This document shows, one piece after another, positions 50,323 to 59,142 of a stretch of 64,000 nt of DNA (the stretch's first letter is position 1; every line of letters begins with the position of its first letter). Position numbers and translations under genes: made by a program. The notes below the pieces were generated by a model. It was not told the DNA's origin. It worked only from the letters and a program-made list of their open reading frames with translations, and did no database searches. The DNA lies in NCBI RefSeq assembly GCF_030316895.1, contig NZ_JASZYV010000001.1, forward strand, positions 1,550,001 through 1,614,000, given 5' to 3'. The stretch is from Variovorax dokdonensis (GTDB lineage Bacteria > Pseudomonadota > Gammaproteobacteria > Burkholderiales > Burkholderiaceae_C).

Positions 50323-50849
50323 GTTTTCTCCGGGGCTGAGTTGACTTGGCTGTCGTTCTGTTCGAGCCAGCGCACTGCTTCCTGGGTGATGCGTGCGAGG
50401 GAGGCCGTGGCGTCAACGGTCAGGACGCCGGCTTCGGCGTCCGGTTCCTCCAGCGCGGCGAACTGGCTGTCCACCAGGGCAGGAGAGAAGAAGTGTTCGC
50501 CGCGCGAAGCGACGCGCTGCGCAGCACTCGCGCGATCAAGCTTGAGGAACAGGAAAAGCACCTTCGGATTGGCCTGCCGAAGACCGTCGCGGTAGGCGCG
50601 CTTGAGCGCAGAACAGGTGAGTACGACCGGGGTGTCGGATCCGCCGATCTGCTGACCGAGCGCCGACAGCCAGTCGGCGCGATCCTCGTCGGTCAGCGCG
50701 ACGCCACGGCTCATCTTGTCCCGATTGGCCGGGCTATGGAAGTCGTCGCCCTCAATCAGCGACCAGCCGAGCGCCTGCGCCACTGCATGACCGACGCTCG
50801 ACTTTCCGCAGCCGGCGACGCCCATCACGACTAAGGAGGATGCTTGCAT
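50319..50849 (-). CDS. gntK: Gluconokinase
   Basis: A 176-residue P-loop kinase starting MQASSLVVMG, with Walker A GVAGCGKSS at residues 10-18. LIEGDDFHSPANRDKMSRGVALTDEDR, the GntK lid and gluconate region, is near 35-60 (key residues D, H, N, R, D, R). LTCSALKRAYRDGLR is near 82, and the basic RVASRGEHFFSPALVDSQF segment near 118. It phosphorylates gluconate to 6-phosphogluconate. No Shine-Dalgarno site precedes the ATG; a palindromic operator lies within 17 bases of the start, so the transcript may be nearly leaderless. It is the first gene of the gntK-TRAP operon. Confidence 0.93.
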   Translation of the reverse strand: MQASSLVVMGVAGCGKSSVGHAVAQALGWSLIEGDDFHSPANRDKMSRGVALTDEDRADWLSALGQQIGGSDTPVVLTCSALKRAYRDGLRQANPKVLFLFLKLDRASAAQRVASRGEHFFSPALVDSQFAALEEPDAEAGVLTVDATASLARITQEAVRWLEQNDSQVNSAPEKT

Positions 50850-50852
50850 ATT

Positions 50853-50866
50853 GGATTGCGCTATCC
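50853..50866. promoter_or_regulatory. Operator GGATTGCGCTATCC before gntK (LacI-type, one mismatch)
   Basis: It differs by one base from the perfect palindrome GGATAGCGCTATCC at 50962-50975 upstream of the divergent regulator. LacI-family operators have this 14-base form with a central CG. It sits only four bases from the gntK start codon, where a bound repressor would block expression. Confidence 0.65.
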
Positions 50867-50961
50867 GAATTGGGCGCCAGAACCACCAGTTCGGTCCAAA
50901 GACGCAATGCGTGTGAAGTTTTGTCTCTTGGGAAGGGTTTGCCCTTTAGTGAGGGCTTTTG

Positions 50962-50975
50962 GGATAGCGCTATCC
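50962..50975. promoter_or_regulatory. Operator GGATAGCGCTATCC upstream of the LacI-family regulator gene
   Basis: A perfect 14-base palindrome with central CG, matching the second site near gntK at a distance of about 109 bases. TATAG follows immediately and may be part of a -10 element, so binding here could mediate autoregulation or DNA looping. Confidence 0.7.
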
Positions 50976-51017
50976 TATAGTTTAACCATGCCGTTGTCTT
51001 AGGGGTTTGCCCGAATC

Positions 51018-52043
51018 ATGAGCGTCAATCCATTGCGTCCGCGGGCCAGCGGGCGAGTCACGTTGGCGGACGTCGCGCGCGTCGCGGGCGTCAGCCCGAT
51101 CACTGTTTCGCGAGCCCTTCGCGGTGAGCGGGCGGTGGCGCCTGAGCTGGTCGCCAAGGTCAAAGAGGCTGCTGCTCGCCTCGGCTACGTGCCAGATCCG
51201 GCCGCGCGCGCCCTGGCATCGCGTTCCGGCACGCATGTGGCGGTGTTGATCCCGCTGCTTTCGAATGCGCTCTTCGTCGACCTGATCGACGCTGCGCAGG
51301 GTGTACTGCGAGCGGCAGGCTTTCAGATGTTGATTGGCGTGACCAACTATCGCGAAGGCGAGGAAGAGCAATTGCTGCGAGAGCAGCTTCCGCATCGGCC
51401 GGCGGGGCTCATCGTCACTGGCCTGCAGCAGAACAGGGCGACCCGTGCGTTGATTGAAGCCAGCGGCGTTCCGTGCGTGCACGCCATGGACATAGCGCCA
51501 GACAAGGGCGTCCATTCCGTCGGCTTTTCGCAGCAGGAGGCAGGCGCAGCCATGACGCGCCACTTGCTGGGGCGAGGCCGCAGGCGCATCGCGTTTGCAG
51601 CCGCCCAGCTCGATCCGCGCACGATAAGCCGTCAGGAAGGCTGGCGGCTCGAGATGGAGCGCGCTGGCCTGTATGCGCCATCGCTCGAGTGGCTGAACGC
51701 CTCGCCGTCATCACTGGCGCTGGGCGCCGCGATGTTCGAGCAGATCGTCAGCGTCAGGCCGGCTGTGGATGCGATCTTCTTCAACAACGACGATCTTGCG
51801 CAGGGTGCGTTGCTGGCAGCGCTACGCATGGGCATCGAAGTGCCGCGGCAGATTGCGATTGCCGGCTTCAATGATCTGACCGGCAGCGACCAGATGGTGC
51901 CGCCCTTGACGACGGTACGCACCCCGCGCCGGGAGATCGGCGAATCGGCGGCGAGGATGCTGCTCACGTTGATGCGAGGCGGGCTACCGGAGCGGGCGTG
52001 CGTGGACGTGGGCTTCGAACTGGTGGTGCGCGCCAGTTCGTGA
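51018..52043 (+). CDS. gntR: LacI-family regulator of gluconate genes (GntR-like)
   Basis: A 341-residue regulator. The N-terminal LacI helix-turn-helix and hinge (residues 13-65) include VTLADVARVAGVSPITVSRAL and YVPDPAARALASR. The C-terminal periplasmic-binding-fold domain includes VAVLIPLLSNALFVDLI near 72 and FFNNDDLAQGALLAALRMG near 250. Divergent from gntK with two matching operators in the shared region, it most likely represses the gntK-TRAP operon and is released by gluconate or 6-phosphogluconate. This is the LacI-type GntR of E. coli, not a member of the unrelated GntR winged-helix family. Confidence 0.9.
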   Translation: MSVNPLRPRASGRVTLADVARVAGVSPITVSRALRGERAVAPELVAKVKEAAARLGYVPDPAARALASRSGTHVAVLIPLLSNALFVDLIDAAQGVLRAAGFQMLIGVTNYREGEEEQLLREQLPHRPAGLIVTGLQQNRATRALIEASGVPCVHAMDIAPDKGVHSVGFSQQEAGAAMTRHLLGRGRRRIAFAAAQLDPRTISRQEGWRLEMERAGLYAPSLEWLNASPSSLALGAAMFEQIVSVRPAVDAIFFNNDDLAQGALLAALRMGIEVPRQIAIAGFNDLTGSDQMVPPLTTVRTPRREIGESAARMLLTLMRGGLPERACVDVGFELVVRASS

Positions 52044-52089
52044 GGGCGGTGAAAGGTTGGCGATGTGGCGGCTCCGCCACGGCCTCGTG

Positions 52090-52125
52090 AAAAAGAAAAA
52101 CCCCGGAGATCATGGATCTACGGGG
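52090..52125 (-). terminator. Intrinsic terminator after the left tRNA-Leu gene
   Basis: Stem CCCCGTAGATC/GATCTCCGGGG read on the minus strand (52101-52125; one mismatch) is followed by TTTTTCTTTTT (complement of 52090-52100). Confidence 0.75.
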
Positions 52126-52150
52126 TCTGTTCTGAAGCTTGCTGAGAGCT

Positions 52151-52235
<85 letters not shown>

Positions 52236-52269
52236 TGATGTATTCCTGAATGCGGGCAAGCCCATCATC

Positions 52270-52301
52270 AAAAATCCCCTGCAAGAAAGACCTACAGGGG
52301 A
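52270..52301 (-). terminator. Intrinsic terminator between the two tRNA-Leu copies
   Basis: On the minus strand TCCCCTG/CAGGGGA (52275-52281 and 52295-52301) forms a stem followed by TTTTT (complement of 52270-52274). It lies downstream of the right copy, so the copies may be transcribed separately. Confidence 0.7.
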
Positions 52302-52310
52302 CTTGGTGTT

Positions 52311-52395
<85 letters not shown>

Positions 52396-54729
52396 ATGCG
52401 TGTTGCTGAGTTAACCTTGAGGGTCTACCTGCAACACACGTTGAATTTCAGGAACGAGAGGAATCATATCAAAAATCTAGGCCAATCCGGCGGGCTGTCG
52501 GAAGAAGTTGAAGGAGTCGTCCAGGGTCATCGCGATGGCCATGGGTTCGTGGTGCGTGACGACGGAGATGCAGATATCTATCTGCCGCCCAATGAAATGC
52601 GCGCCGTGTTGCACAAGGATCGCGTCAAGGCGCGCATCGTGCGGCACGATCGGCGAGGGCGTCCGGAGGGGCGAGTGGTCGAGATCCTGCAGCGTTCCGA
52701 GCAGCCGATCATTGGCCGGCTCCTGCACGAAGGCGGCATCTGGCTCGTCGCGCCGGAAGACAAGCGCTACGGTCAGGACGTCATGATTCCCAAGGGCGCC
52801 ACCGGTCCCGCCAAGGTCGGTCAGGTGGTGGTGGTGCAACTGACGGAACCGCCCGCCCTGTTCGGCCAGCCTGTGGGTCGCGTGAAGGAGGTGCTGGGCG
52901 AGATCGACGATCCTGGCATGGAAATCGAGATCGCGGTCCGCAAGTACGGCGTACCGCACGAGTTCTCCGAGGAATGCCTCGCCCAGGCCAAGGCGCTGCC
53001 CGACCGGGTGCGGGCAAGCGACAAGAAGCATCGCGTCGACCTCACCGACGTGCCCTTGGTCACCATCGACGGCGAAGACGCGCGCGACTTCGACGATGCC
53101 GTGTATTGCGAGGCCGCGCGCGTCGGCCGTGGCAAGGGTTGGCGCCTGCTGGTGGCCATCGCTGACGTGAGCCACTATGTGACCACAGGCAGCGCGATCG
53201 ACATCGACGCCTACGATCGCGCGACCAGCGTGTACTTTCCGCGCCGCGTGATTCCCATGCTGCCTGAAAAGCTCTCCAATGGCTTGTGCTCGCTGAACCC
53301 TGAAGTCGAGCGCCTTTGCATGGTGTGCGACATGCTGGTGAACGCGGCGGGCGAAGTGCACGCCTATCAGTTCTATCCGGCCGTCATGTTCAGCCACGCG
53401 CGATTCACCTACACCGAGGTCGCCGCGATTCTGGCCAACACGCGAGGGCCCGAGGCTGCCAAGCGCAAGGACCGGGTGAAGGATCTGCTGAACCTGCACG
53501 ACGTGTACCGAGCGCTGCTCAAAGCCCGCACCGCGCGAGGTGCCGTGGACTTCGAGACGACCGAGACACAAATCATCTGCGACGACGCTGGTCGCATCGA
53601 GAAGATCGTGCCCCGCACCCGCAACGATGCGCACAAGCTCATCGAAGAAGCCATGCTCGCGGCCAACGTCTGCAGCGCCGACTTCATCGCTGAAGGCAAG
53701 CATCCGGGCTTGTATCGCGTGCACGAAGGCCCCACGCCCGAAAAGAAAGAGGTGCTGCGCAACTATCTCAAGGCGATGGGCGTCGGCATGTCGATCAGCG
53801 ACGAGCCGCGTCCGGCCGAGTTCCAGGCGGTGGCAGAAGCCACCAAGGAGCGGCCCGACGCGCAGCAGATCCACACCATGCTGCTTCGATCGATGCAGCA
53901 GGCGATCTACACGCCGATCAACAGCGGCCACTTCGGCTTGGCGTACGAGGCCTACACGCATTTCACCAGCCCCATCCGGCGCTACCCGGACTTGCTGGTA
54001 CACCGCGTGATCAAGGCAATCATGGGCCGCACTAAGTACCAGTTGCCCATGTTGCCTACGCCCGGGGAGGCGCATGCCAAGCTGGCCAAGCGGCTGGCGG
54101 CACGCGTCAAGCCACCGCAATCGCGCGGCGCCTCGAAGCCGGCCGTGGCCTCGCCGCAGGAAGTCCAGGCTTGGGAGGCTGCGGGACTGCATTGCAGCGC
54201 CAACGAGCGTCGTGCCGACGAGGCCAGTCGCGATGTCGAAGCATGGCTCAAGTGCAAGTACATGCGCGAACATCTGGGCGAGGAATATGGCGGTGTGGTC
54301 ACGGCCGCCACCACGTTCGGCATCTTCGTCACGCTGGATGCGATGTACGTGGAAGGGCTGGTTCACATCACCGAACTTGGCGGCGAATATTTCAAGTTCG
54401 ACGAGGCGCGCCAGGAATTGCGTGGCGAACGCACCGGTATCCGCTATGCCATCGGCTCGCGCGTGCGAGTGCAGGTCAGCCGCGTGGACCTCGACGGTCG
54501 CCGAATCGACTTCCGCCTCGTGCGCGAGGGAGAAGAGTTGCAGCATCGAGCCGGCAAGGACAAGGGCTCGATACCCACGGGCGTGCCGACCAAGGCGGCT
54601 GACAAGCGCTCCGGCCGCCTCAAAGGCGAGGCCAAGCGTGCGCCCGCGTCACCCATTCAGGCGCTGCGCAGCGCGGTCAAGAAGGCCACCGGCAAGATGA
54701 AGGGCAAGGGGCGCACGGCGCGCCGCTAA
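52396..54729 (+). CDS. rnr: Ribonuclease R
   Basis: A 3'-5' exoribonuclease of about 777 residues. Cold-shock domains begin near [15 protein letters not shown] (residue 40). The RNB catalytic domain has [17 protein letters not shown] near 222-238 (metal-binding Asps), [19 protein letters not shown], and [16 protein letters not shown] near 520. An S1 domain ([18 protein letters not shown]) and a Lys/Arg-rich tail follow. The N-terminal helix-turn-helix of E. coli-type RNase R (about 85 residues) is absent. The start is uncertain: the ATG at 52396 directly abuts the divergent tRNA-Leu, and TTG 52441 is possible. A GAGAGGA at 52456-52462 has no ATG, GTG or TTG after it. Confidence 0.92.
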   Translation: MRVAELTLRVYLQHTLNFRNERNHIKNLGQSGGLSEEVEGVVQGHRDGHGFVVRDDGDADIYLPPNEMRAVLHKDRVKARIVRHDRRGRPEGRVVEILQRSEQPIIGRLLHEGGIWLVAPEDKRYGQDVMIPKGATGPAKVGQVVVVQLTEPPALFGQPVGRVKEVLGEIDDPGMEIEIAVRKYGVPHEFSEECLAQAKALPDRVRASDKKHRVDLTDVPLVTIDGEDARDFDDAVYCEAARVGRGKGWRLLVAIADVSHYVTTGSAIDIDAYDRATSVYFPRRVIPMLPEKLSNGLCSLNPEVERLCMVCDMLVNAAGEVHAYQFYPAVMFSHARFTYTEVAAILANTRGPEAAKRKDRVKDLLNLHDVYRALLKARTARGAVDFETTETQIICDDAGRIEKIVPRTRNDAHKLIEEAMLAANVCSADFIAEGKHPGLYRVHEGPTPEKKEVLRNYLKAMGVGMSISDEPRPAEFQAVAEATKERPDAQQIHTMLLRSMQQAIYTPINSGHFGLAYEAYTHFTSPIRRYPDLLVHRVIKAIMGRTKYQLPMLPTPGEAHAKLAKRLAARVKPPQSRGASKPAVASPQEVQAWEAAGLHCSANERRADEASRDVEAWLKCKYMREHLGEEYGGVVTAATTFGIFVTLDAMYVEGLVHITELGGEYFKFDEARQELRGERTGIRYAIGSRVRVQVSRVDLDGRRIDFRLVREGEELQHRAGKDKGSIPTGVPTKAADKRSGRLKGEAKRAPASPIQALRSAVKKATGKMKGKGRTARR

Positions 54730-54767
54730 GCTTTCATGCCTCAAAGAAAACCAGGAGATATCTGCAC

Positions 54768-55532
54768 ATGACCGAACCCACTCCCGACAAACGAGTTGCC
54801 ATCGTCACCGGCGCCGGCACCGGCATTGGCCGCGCCGCGGCGCTGGCCTTGCTGGGCGACGGTTGGCGCGTCGCGCTGGCGGGGCGCCGGGCCGAGCCGT
54901 TGAAGGCGGTGGCCGAAGAGTCTGGTGCGGGCGAACGCGCCGTTGCTGTGCCTACCGATGTGTCCGATCCTGCTTCGGTCGAAACGCTCTTCAAGACCGC
55001 TGTGAGTCGTTTTGGCCGCGTGGACCTGCTTTTCAACAACGCCGGCGTCGGCAATCCGCCCGGGCCTTTCGAAGACTGGACGCCTGAGCAATGGAAGGCC
55101 GTGGTCGACATCAACCTGAGCGGCATGTTCTATTGCATCCAGCACGCCTTCCGCGTGATGAAGACGCAGAACCCGAGGGGCGGCAGGATCATCAACAACG
55201 GCTCGATCTCGGCCTCTGCGCCGCGCCCCAACTCGCCGGCCTACACGGCGACCAAGCACGCCGTTCAGGGTTTGACCAAGACAGCGTCGCTGGACGGGCG
55301 CAAGTACGACATCGCCGTGGGGCAGATCGATGTCGGCAATGCCATGACCGAACTGGCCTCGAGAATGGCCAAGGGCGTGCCCCAGGCCAATGGCGAGATC
55401 GCCGTAGAGCCGCTGATGGATGTGTCGGTAGTCGGACAGTCCGTGCTCTACATGGCCAATCTGCCGCTTGAGGCCAATGTGCTCTTCCATACGGTGATGG
55501 CCACCAAGATGCCCTTCGTGGGGCGTGGCTGA
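54768..55532 (+). CDS. SDR family NAD(P)-dependent oxidoreductase
   Basis: A 254-residue short-chain dehydrogenase. The nucleotide motif [13 protein letters not shown] is near residue 11, [15 protein letters not shown] near 90, catalytic Ser in [11 protein letters not shown], and Tyr-X3-Lys in [10 protein letters not shown] near 160. The GIGRAA...GRRAEPL segment suggests NADP use (Arg pair after strand 2). The C-terminal tail lacks the usual VDGG and reads [16 protein letters not shown]. It starts 38 bases after rnr with an AGGAG site. The substrate is unknown. Confidence 0.9.
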   Translation: MTEPTPDKRVAIVTGAGTGIGRAAALALLGDGWRVALAGRRAEPLKAVAEESGAGERAVAVPTDVSDPASVETLFKTAVSRFGRVDLLFNNAGVGNPPGPFEDWTPEQWKAVVDINLSGMFYCIQHAFRVMKTQNPRGGRIINNGSISASAPRPNSPAYTATKHAVQGLTKTASLDGRKYDIAVGQIDVGNAMTELASRMAKGVPQANGEIAVEPLMDVSVVGQSVLYMANLPLEANVLFHTVMATKMPFVGRG

Positions 55533-55549
55533 GCCAGCGTTAAGCCCTG

Positions 55550-56998
55550 TCAGGTCGCTGCAAGTGCCCCTGCGGTGAGTGGCTTGTCATGAGGCCAGGC
55601 GTCGGCGATGGCGCCATGGCGCCAAACTTCCCCCTGTGCAGCTTGCAAAGCAGGAAGGCCTGAAGCCAGGGCCGCACCGATCATTCCCGCCAGGACATCG
55701 CCAGTGCCGCCGGTGGCCAAGCGCGCATTGCCAGTGAGGTTGATCGTCGGCACCTCGTTTGGCGAGGCAACGACGGTCCCTGACCCTTTGAGTACGACCG
55801 TAGCCTGAAAGCGCCTGGCCAGGCTTGCTGCGGCAGCAAGGCGGTCCGCTTGCACATCCACAGCCGTGGACAAGCCCAGCAGGCGCGCCGCCTCCAAGGG
55901 ATGGGGCGTCATGACTGTCGCCAACCGGTGTTGGCTGCGCTGCGTCAACAATGTGCCTAGCGCAGCGTCGTCCGCGATGGCATTGAGGGCGTCTGCATCA
56001 AGTACGAGTCGAGGGGCTTGCGCGAGCACGCGCGCGAGATGAGTGCGGATGGCGTCGCCGCCGCCACAACCGCAGACGATGGTCAGGTGTTCCAACGCCA
56101 GTTGCTCCGGCCTGCGCAGCATCAGTTCGGGCCATGGCTCGATGAGCGAAGGCGGCCGCGGGTCGAGCAAGGCCAGGAACACCCGTCCGGCGCCGCCATG
56201 CAGCGCGGCAGTCGCCGCAAGCACCGCTGCGCCAGTCATGCCCTGGTCTCCACCCAGGATGGCCACGTCACCAAAGGAGCCCTTGTGCGAGGCATGCGCA
56301 CGCGGGCGAAACGTGGGCTCTCCGGCGAGTCGGGCACAAGGCGCTTCGCCATCGGAAGAACAGCCCAGATCGTCGAACCATACGGCGCCCGCAGCATCGC
56401 GGCCATGGGCTGTGAACAGCCCCGGCTTGAGTGTCAGCAGGCTCAGGCAGTGGCGCTGGCCCGGCGCGCCCGGGCCGAAGTCGAAGCTGCAATGACCGGT
56501 GTCGGCATCCAGGCCGGATGGAAGATCCACGGCCAACACCGGCTTTCCTGCGCCATAGATCTGCGTGAGCCATTGCGCCATGCGGCCTTCTGGCGCCCTG
56601 GTGGCGCCAAGTCCGAGGAGGGCATCGATGGCCAGGTCATGCTCAGTGGGCGCGTCCTCGAGGATCGGAACCCCCGCGGCTCGGGCGCGCGCCAACGCAT
56701 CTCTGGCGTCGTCTGGAAGGCGGGCTTCGTCGCCTGCAAAAGTCACGATGGGATGAAAGCTGCGCTCGCGCAATTGCGCAGCGGCCTCGAAGGCATCTCC
56801 GCCGTTGTTGCCGGGGCCGCAGGCAATCCAGATCGCGCGGGCGTGCGGATGAAGTGCCGCGGCGAGTCGCGCCACAGCGAGGCCGGCGCGGCGCATCAGG
56901 GCATGCGCAGGTAACTTTGCTGCGGCGGCTCTTTCAATCCGACGGGTTGCGGCCACGTCGAAGAGGTCGGCTTGATAGTAGGCGGTGATTCGATGCAT
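55550..56998 (-). CDS. nnr: Bifunctional NAD(P)H-hydrate epimerase / ADP-dependent NAD(P)H-hydrate dehydratase
   Basis: A 482-residue metabolite-repair enzyme that restores damaged NAD(P)H hydrates. The N-terminal YjeF epimerase domain (about 1-215) has CGPGNNGGDAFEAAAQL near 60 and DALLGLGATRAPEG near 130. The C-terminal carbohydrate-kinase-like dehydratase domain has SHKGSFGDVAILGGDQGMTGAA near 240 (shortened), VLDADALNAIADD, TPHPLEAARLLG and the GNARLATGGTGDVLAG loop near 435. The start at 56998 (MHRITAYYQADLF) was chosen over a long upstream frame that only covers a non-coding Arg/Gly-rich stretch. It is convergent with the SDR gene. Confidence 0.94.
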   Translation of the reverse strand: MHRITAYYQADLFDVAATRRIERAAAAKLPAHALMRRAGLAVARLAAALHPHARAIWIACGPGNNGGDAFEAAAQLRERSFHPIVTFAGDEARLPDDARDALARARAAGVPILEDAPTEHDLAIDALLGLGATRAPEGRMAQWLTQIYGAGKPVLAVDLPSGLDADTGHCSFDFGPGAPGQRHCLSLLTLKPGLFTAHGRDAAGAVWFDDLGCSSDGEAPCARLAGEPTFRPRAHASHKGSFGDVAILGGDQGMTGAAVLAATAALHGGAGRVFLALLDPRPPSLIEPWPELMLRRPEQLALEHLTIVCGCGGGDAIRTHLARVLAQAPRLVLDADALNAIADDAALGTLLTQRSQHRLATVMTPHPLEAARLLGLSTAVDVQADRLAAAASLARRFQATVVLKGSGTVVASPNEVPTINLTGNARLATGGTGDVLAGMIGAALASGLPALQAAQGEVWRHGAIADAWPHDKPLTAGALAAT

Positions 56999-57030
56999 GT
57001 CTGAAATCTGCCTTTCCCATCGCAGCGATG

Positions 57031-58287
57031 TCAGGTTTGACTGAGGCGTTCGATGCTCAGACCTTCCAGGTCGATGCCGGCGTCCTGTCCTGCGATCAGA
57101 TCGGCCAGCACCCGTGCGCTGCCGCAGGAAAGCGCCCAGCCGCTCGACCCATGTCCCAGGTTGAGCCATACGCCGGGCACTCCGCTCGCCCCGAGTACGG
57201 GCGGTCCGTCGGGAAGCATGGGTCGTGCGCCTTTCCAGATCTGCAACCCAGTCTGGATGCGGGCGGCCGACGGAAACCAGTCGTGCAGCACCTTGAAGAG
57301 CGTCTGGATCGCTTTCTTGTTCGGCTCCCCGGGCGTCCCGCCCAACTCGGCCCCGCCGGCCACGCGCAGACGCATCCCCATGCGGCTGATCGCGACCTTG
57401 AATCGTTCGTCCATCACGGCGCTCACCGGCGCCAGAGCTGCTTCTCCGATGGCGGCGCCCACTGAATGCCCGTAGACGGCCACCATGGGGATGTGAACGC
57501 CGATGGGACGCAGAAGGTCGGCGCTTCCCAGGCCCGCGCAGACGATGACGGCGTCGTAAGCAATTTCAGGCGAGCCGGCTGCAAGCCGAAGCGATCGCGG
57601 ATGGGCGCGGTCGAGGGGCGCGATGTCGCAGCCGAAATGGAACTGGGCGCCCAGCGACTCGGCCTCGCGCTTGAGCAGCGAGACAAACTGCCTGCAGTTG
57701 CCCACCTCGTCCTCGGGCAGGTGAATGGCGCCTGTCAATTCAGTCTGAGTATTCAGGGCAGGCTCGATGCGCCTTGCCTCGTCGGCGTCGATCTCGGAGA
57801 ACTTGGTTCCCGCTGCGCGCAGCACCTCCAGGCCTGGCTGAACGAGCTTTTGTTCCGCCGCTCCGCGCAGCAGCACCATGTAGCCCTGGCTGTGGTCGTA
57901 TTCGATCTCGCGTTCGGTCACGATGCCATGCAGACGCTGGCGGCTGTAGAAGGCCAGGCGCTGCATCCGCGCACGATTCTTCAGATAGGTCTCGAGGGCG
58001 CAGGCTTGACGCCAGCGCGATATCCATTGGAGCTCCGATCCGCCGAGCGGCCAGCGCAGCTTGACTGCGCCATGCTTCGAGAACAGCGAACGCAAGACCT
58101 TCCCTGCCATGCCGGGCGCTGCCCACGGCGTGACGTAGCCGGGCGCGATGACGCCCGCATTTGCAAAGCTGGATTCTTCGGCAACGGCGCTTCGACGCTC
58201 GAAGACGTCGACTTCGTGTCCGTCGTGCGCCAACTCCCAGGCGGTGGTTACGCCGATGACGCCGGCGCCCACGATCGCGATTCTCAT
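57031..58287 (-). CDS. dadA: D-amino acid dehydrogenase-like FAD oxidoreductase
   Basis: A 418-residue DAO-family protein starting directly with the FAD dinucleotide motif MRIAIVGAGVIGVTTAWELAHDGHEV. It has the DadA features ANAGVIAPGYVTPWAAPG near 41, a conserved ALNTQTELTGAIHLPEDEVGNC-like active-site region near 175 and a C-terminal NLGHGSSGWALSCGSARV. It oxidises D-amino acids to 2-oxoacids and passes electrons to the respiratory chain. No alanine racemase is next to it. It precedes the NAD(P)HX repair gene with a 32-base gap, possibly one transcript. Confidence 0.9.
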   Translation of the reverse strand: MRIAIVGAGVIGVTTAWELAHDGHEVDVFERRSAVAEESSFANAGVIAPGYVTPWAAPGMAGKVLRSLFSKHGAVKLRWPLGGSELQWISRWRQACALETYLKNRARMQRLAFYSRQRLHGIVTEREIEYDHSQGYMVLLRGAAEQKLVQPGLEVLRAAGTKFSEIDADEARRIEPALNTQTELTGAIHLPEDEVGNCRQFVSLLKREAESLGAQFHFGCDIAPLDRAHPRSLRLAAGSPEIAYDAVIVCAGLGSADLLRPIGVHIPMVAVYGHSVGAAIGEAALAPVSAVMDERFKVAISRMGMRLRVAGGAELGGTPGEPNKKAIQTLFKVLHDWFPSAARIQTGLQIWKGARPMLPDGPPVLGASGVPGVWLNLGHGSSGWALSCGSARVLADLIAGQDAGIDLEGLSIERLSQT

Positions 58288-58424
58288 GAGTCTGAACTGT
58301 GTCTATGTGAGGCGCGACAGGGGCCGGATCGGTTTCAGCGCTCCCGACCGCGCGGAAGAGCGAGCATAGACGAGGCAATGGGCCAAATCGGCAGAGGGGC
58401 GCGAGGCCTTGTGGGCGCGCTTGA

Positions 58425-58940
58425 CTATCTGGCCATGGACAGGTCCGGCGGCGTTGCCGCGGGCGTCAGCCACTTGAGCATGATGCGCAACAGCGCGAGG
58501 GTTTGGGTGGTCTGTCCCGCTCCCAAACCGGCCCATCCCGACAAGCAGGCCGCATGGACGCTTGGCGTCACGCGCTCCAGGGTCTGTCGGCCGGACTGGG
58601 TCAGCACCAAGTGCAGACTGCGACGGTCGTCCTGACTGCCGGGAAGTCGCCGAGCCAGGCCCTTGCGCTCCATGCCGTCCAGCAGGCGTGTGACCTGGGT
58701 GCGGGTCGCGTCGAGAGCACTGCTCAGGACAGAGGGGCGGAGAGGCTCCGAGGCATCGTCGGCGATGAGCACGAGTGCCAGGTATTCGCGCATGTCGATG
58801 CCGAAGTCCGACAGCTCGGCATCGATTCGCTCCTGGAGCAGGTGCGAGACACGAAACAGCGCCCGCGACGCAGCGACCGCGTCGACAATTTCCGCCGGGG
58901 GGCCGGCAAGAAGGCGATCAAGGCGGGACTGGATGTTCAT
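58425..58940 (-). CDS. MarR-family transcriptional regulator
   Basis: A 171-residue regulator with the MarR winged helix: FRVSHLLQERIDAELSDFGIDMREYLALVLI near 29-60 (shortened), ALDATRTQVTRLLDGMERKGLARR near 75-100, and the wing PGSQDDRRSLHLVLTQSG with conserved Asp-Asp-Arg-Arg. AAGGAG lies at a good distance from the start. A direct repeat GTTGTA-N6-GTTGTA in the leader may be its own binding site. The target genes are unknown; neighbours are a DadA-like dehydrogenase gene (same strand, 137 bases downstream) and an amidase gene upstream. Confidence 0.9.
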   Translation of the reverse strand: MNIQSRLDRLLAGPPAEIVDAVAASRALFRVSHLLQERIDAELSDFGIDMREYLALVLIADDASEPLRPSVLSSALDATRTQVTRLLDGMERKGLARRLPGSQDDRRSLHLVLTQSGRQTLERVTPSVHAACLSGWAGLGAGQTTQTLALLRIMLKWLTPAATPPDLSMAR

Positions 58941-58953
58941 TGGGCTGCTCCTT

Positions 58954-58971
58954 GTTGTAGTTTCAGTTGTA
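58954..58971. promoter_or_regulatory. Direct repeat GTTGTA-N6-GTTGTA upstream of marR
   Basis: Two identical hexamers at 58954-58959 and 58966-58971, spaced 12 bases start to start, lie directly before the ribosome site of the marR gene. MarR sites are usually inverted repeats, so this could also be part of the promoter. Confidence 0.3.
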
Positions 58972-59142
58972 AGGATATGGCGCTAGCCCAAGAAAGAAAC
59001 CTTTAGTTCTCTTTGGTCCGAGAAGTATTGCAGGGTTAACCCTGATAAATTCGCGCCCTAAAAGGGATCTGACCCTAATTCAGCGCTTTGAAGCACTTTG
59101 ATGAGCTTTCAGAGCCACACGAGATCTGGCGCCGGCCGGCAG

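Noticed and set aside
52477..54546. A 689-codon minus-strand frame opposite rnr
   Set aside because: Shadow of rnr; composition biased to His, Arg and Val.
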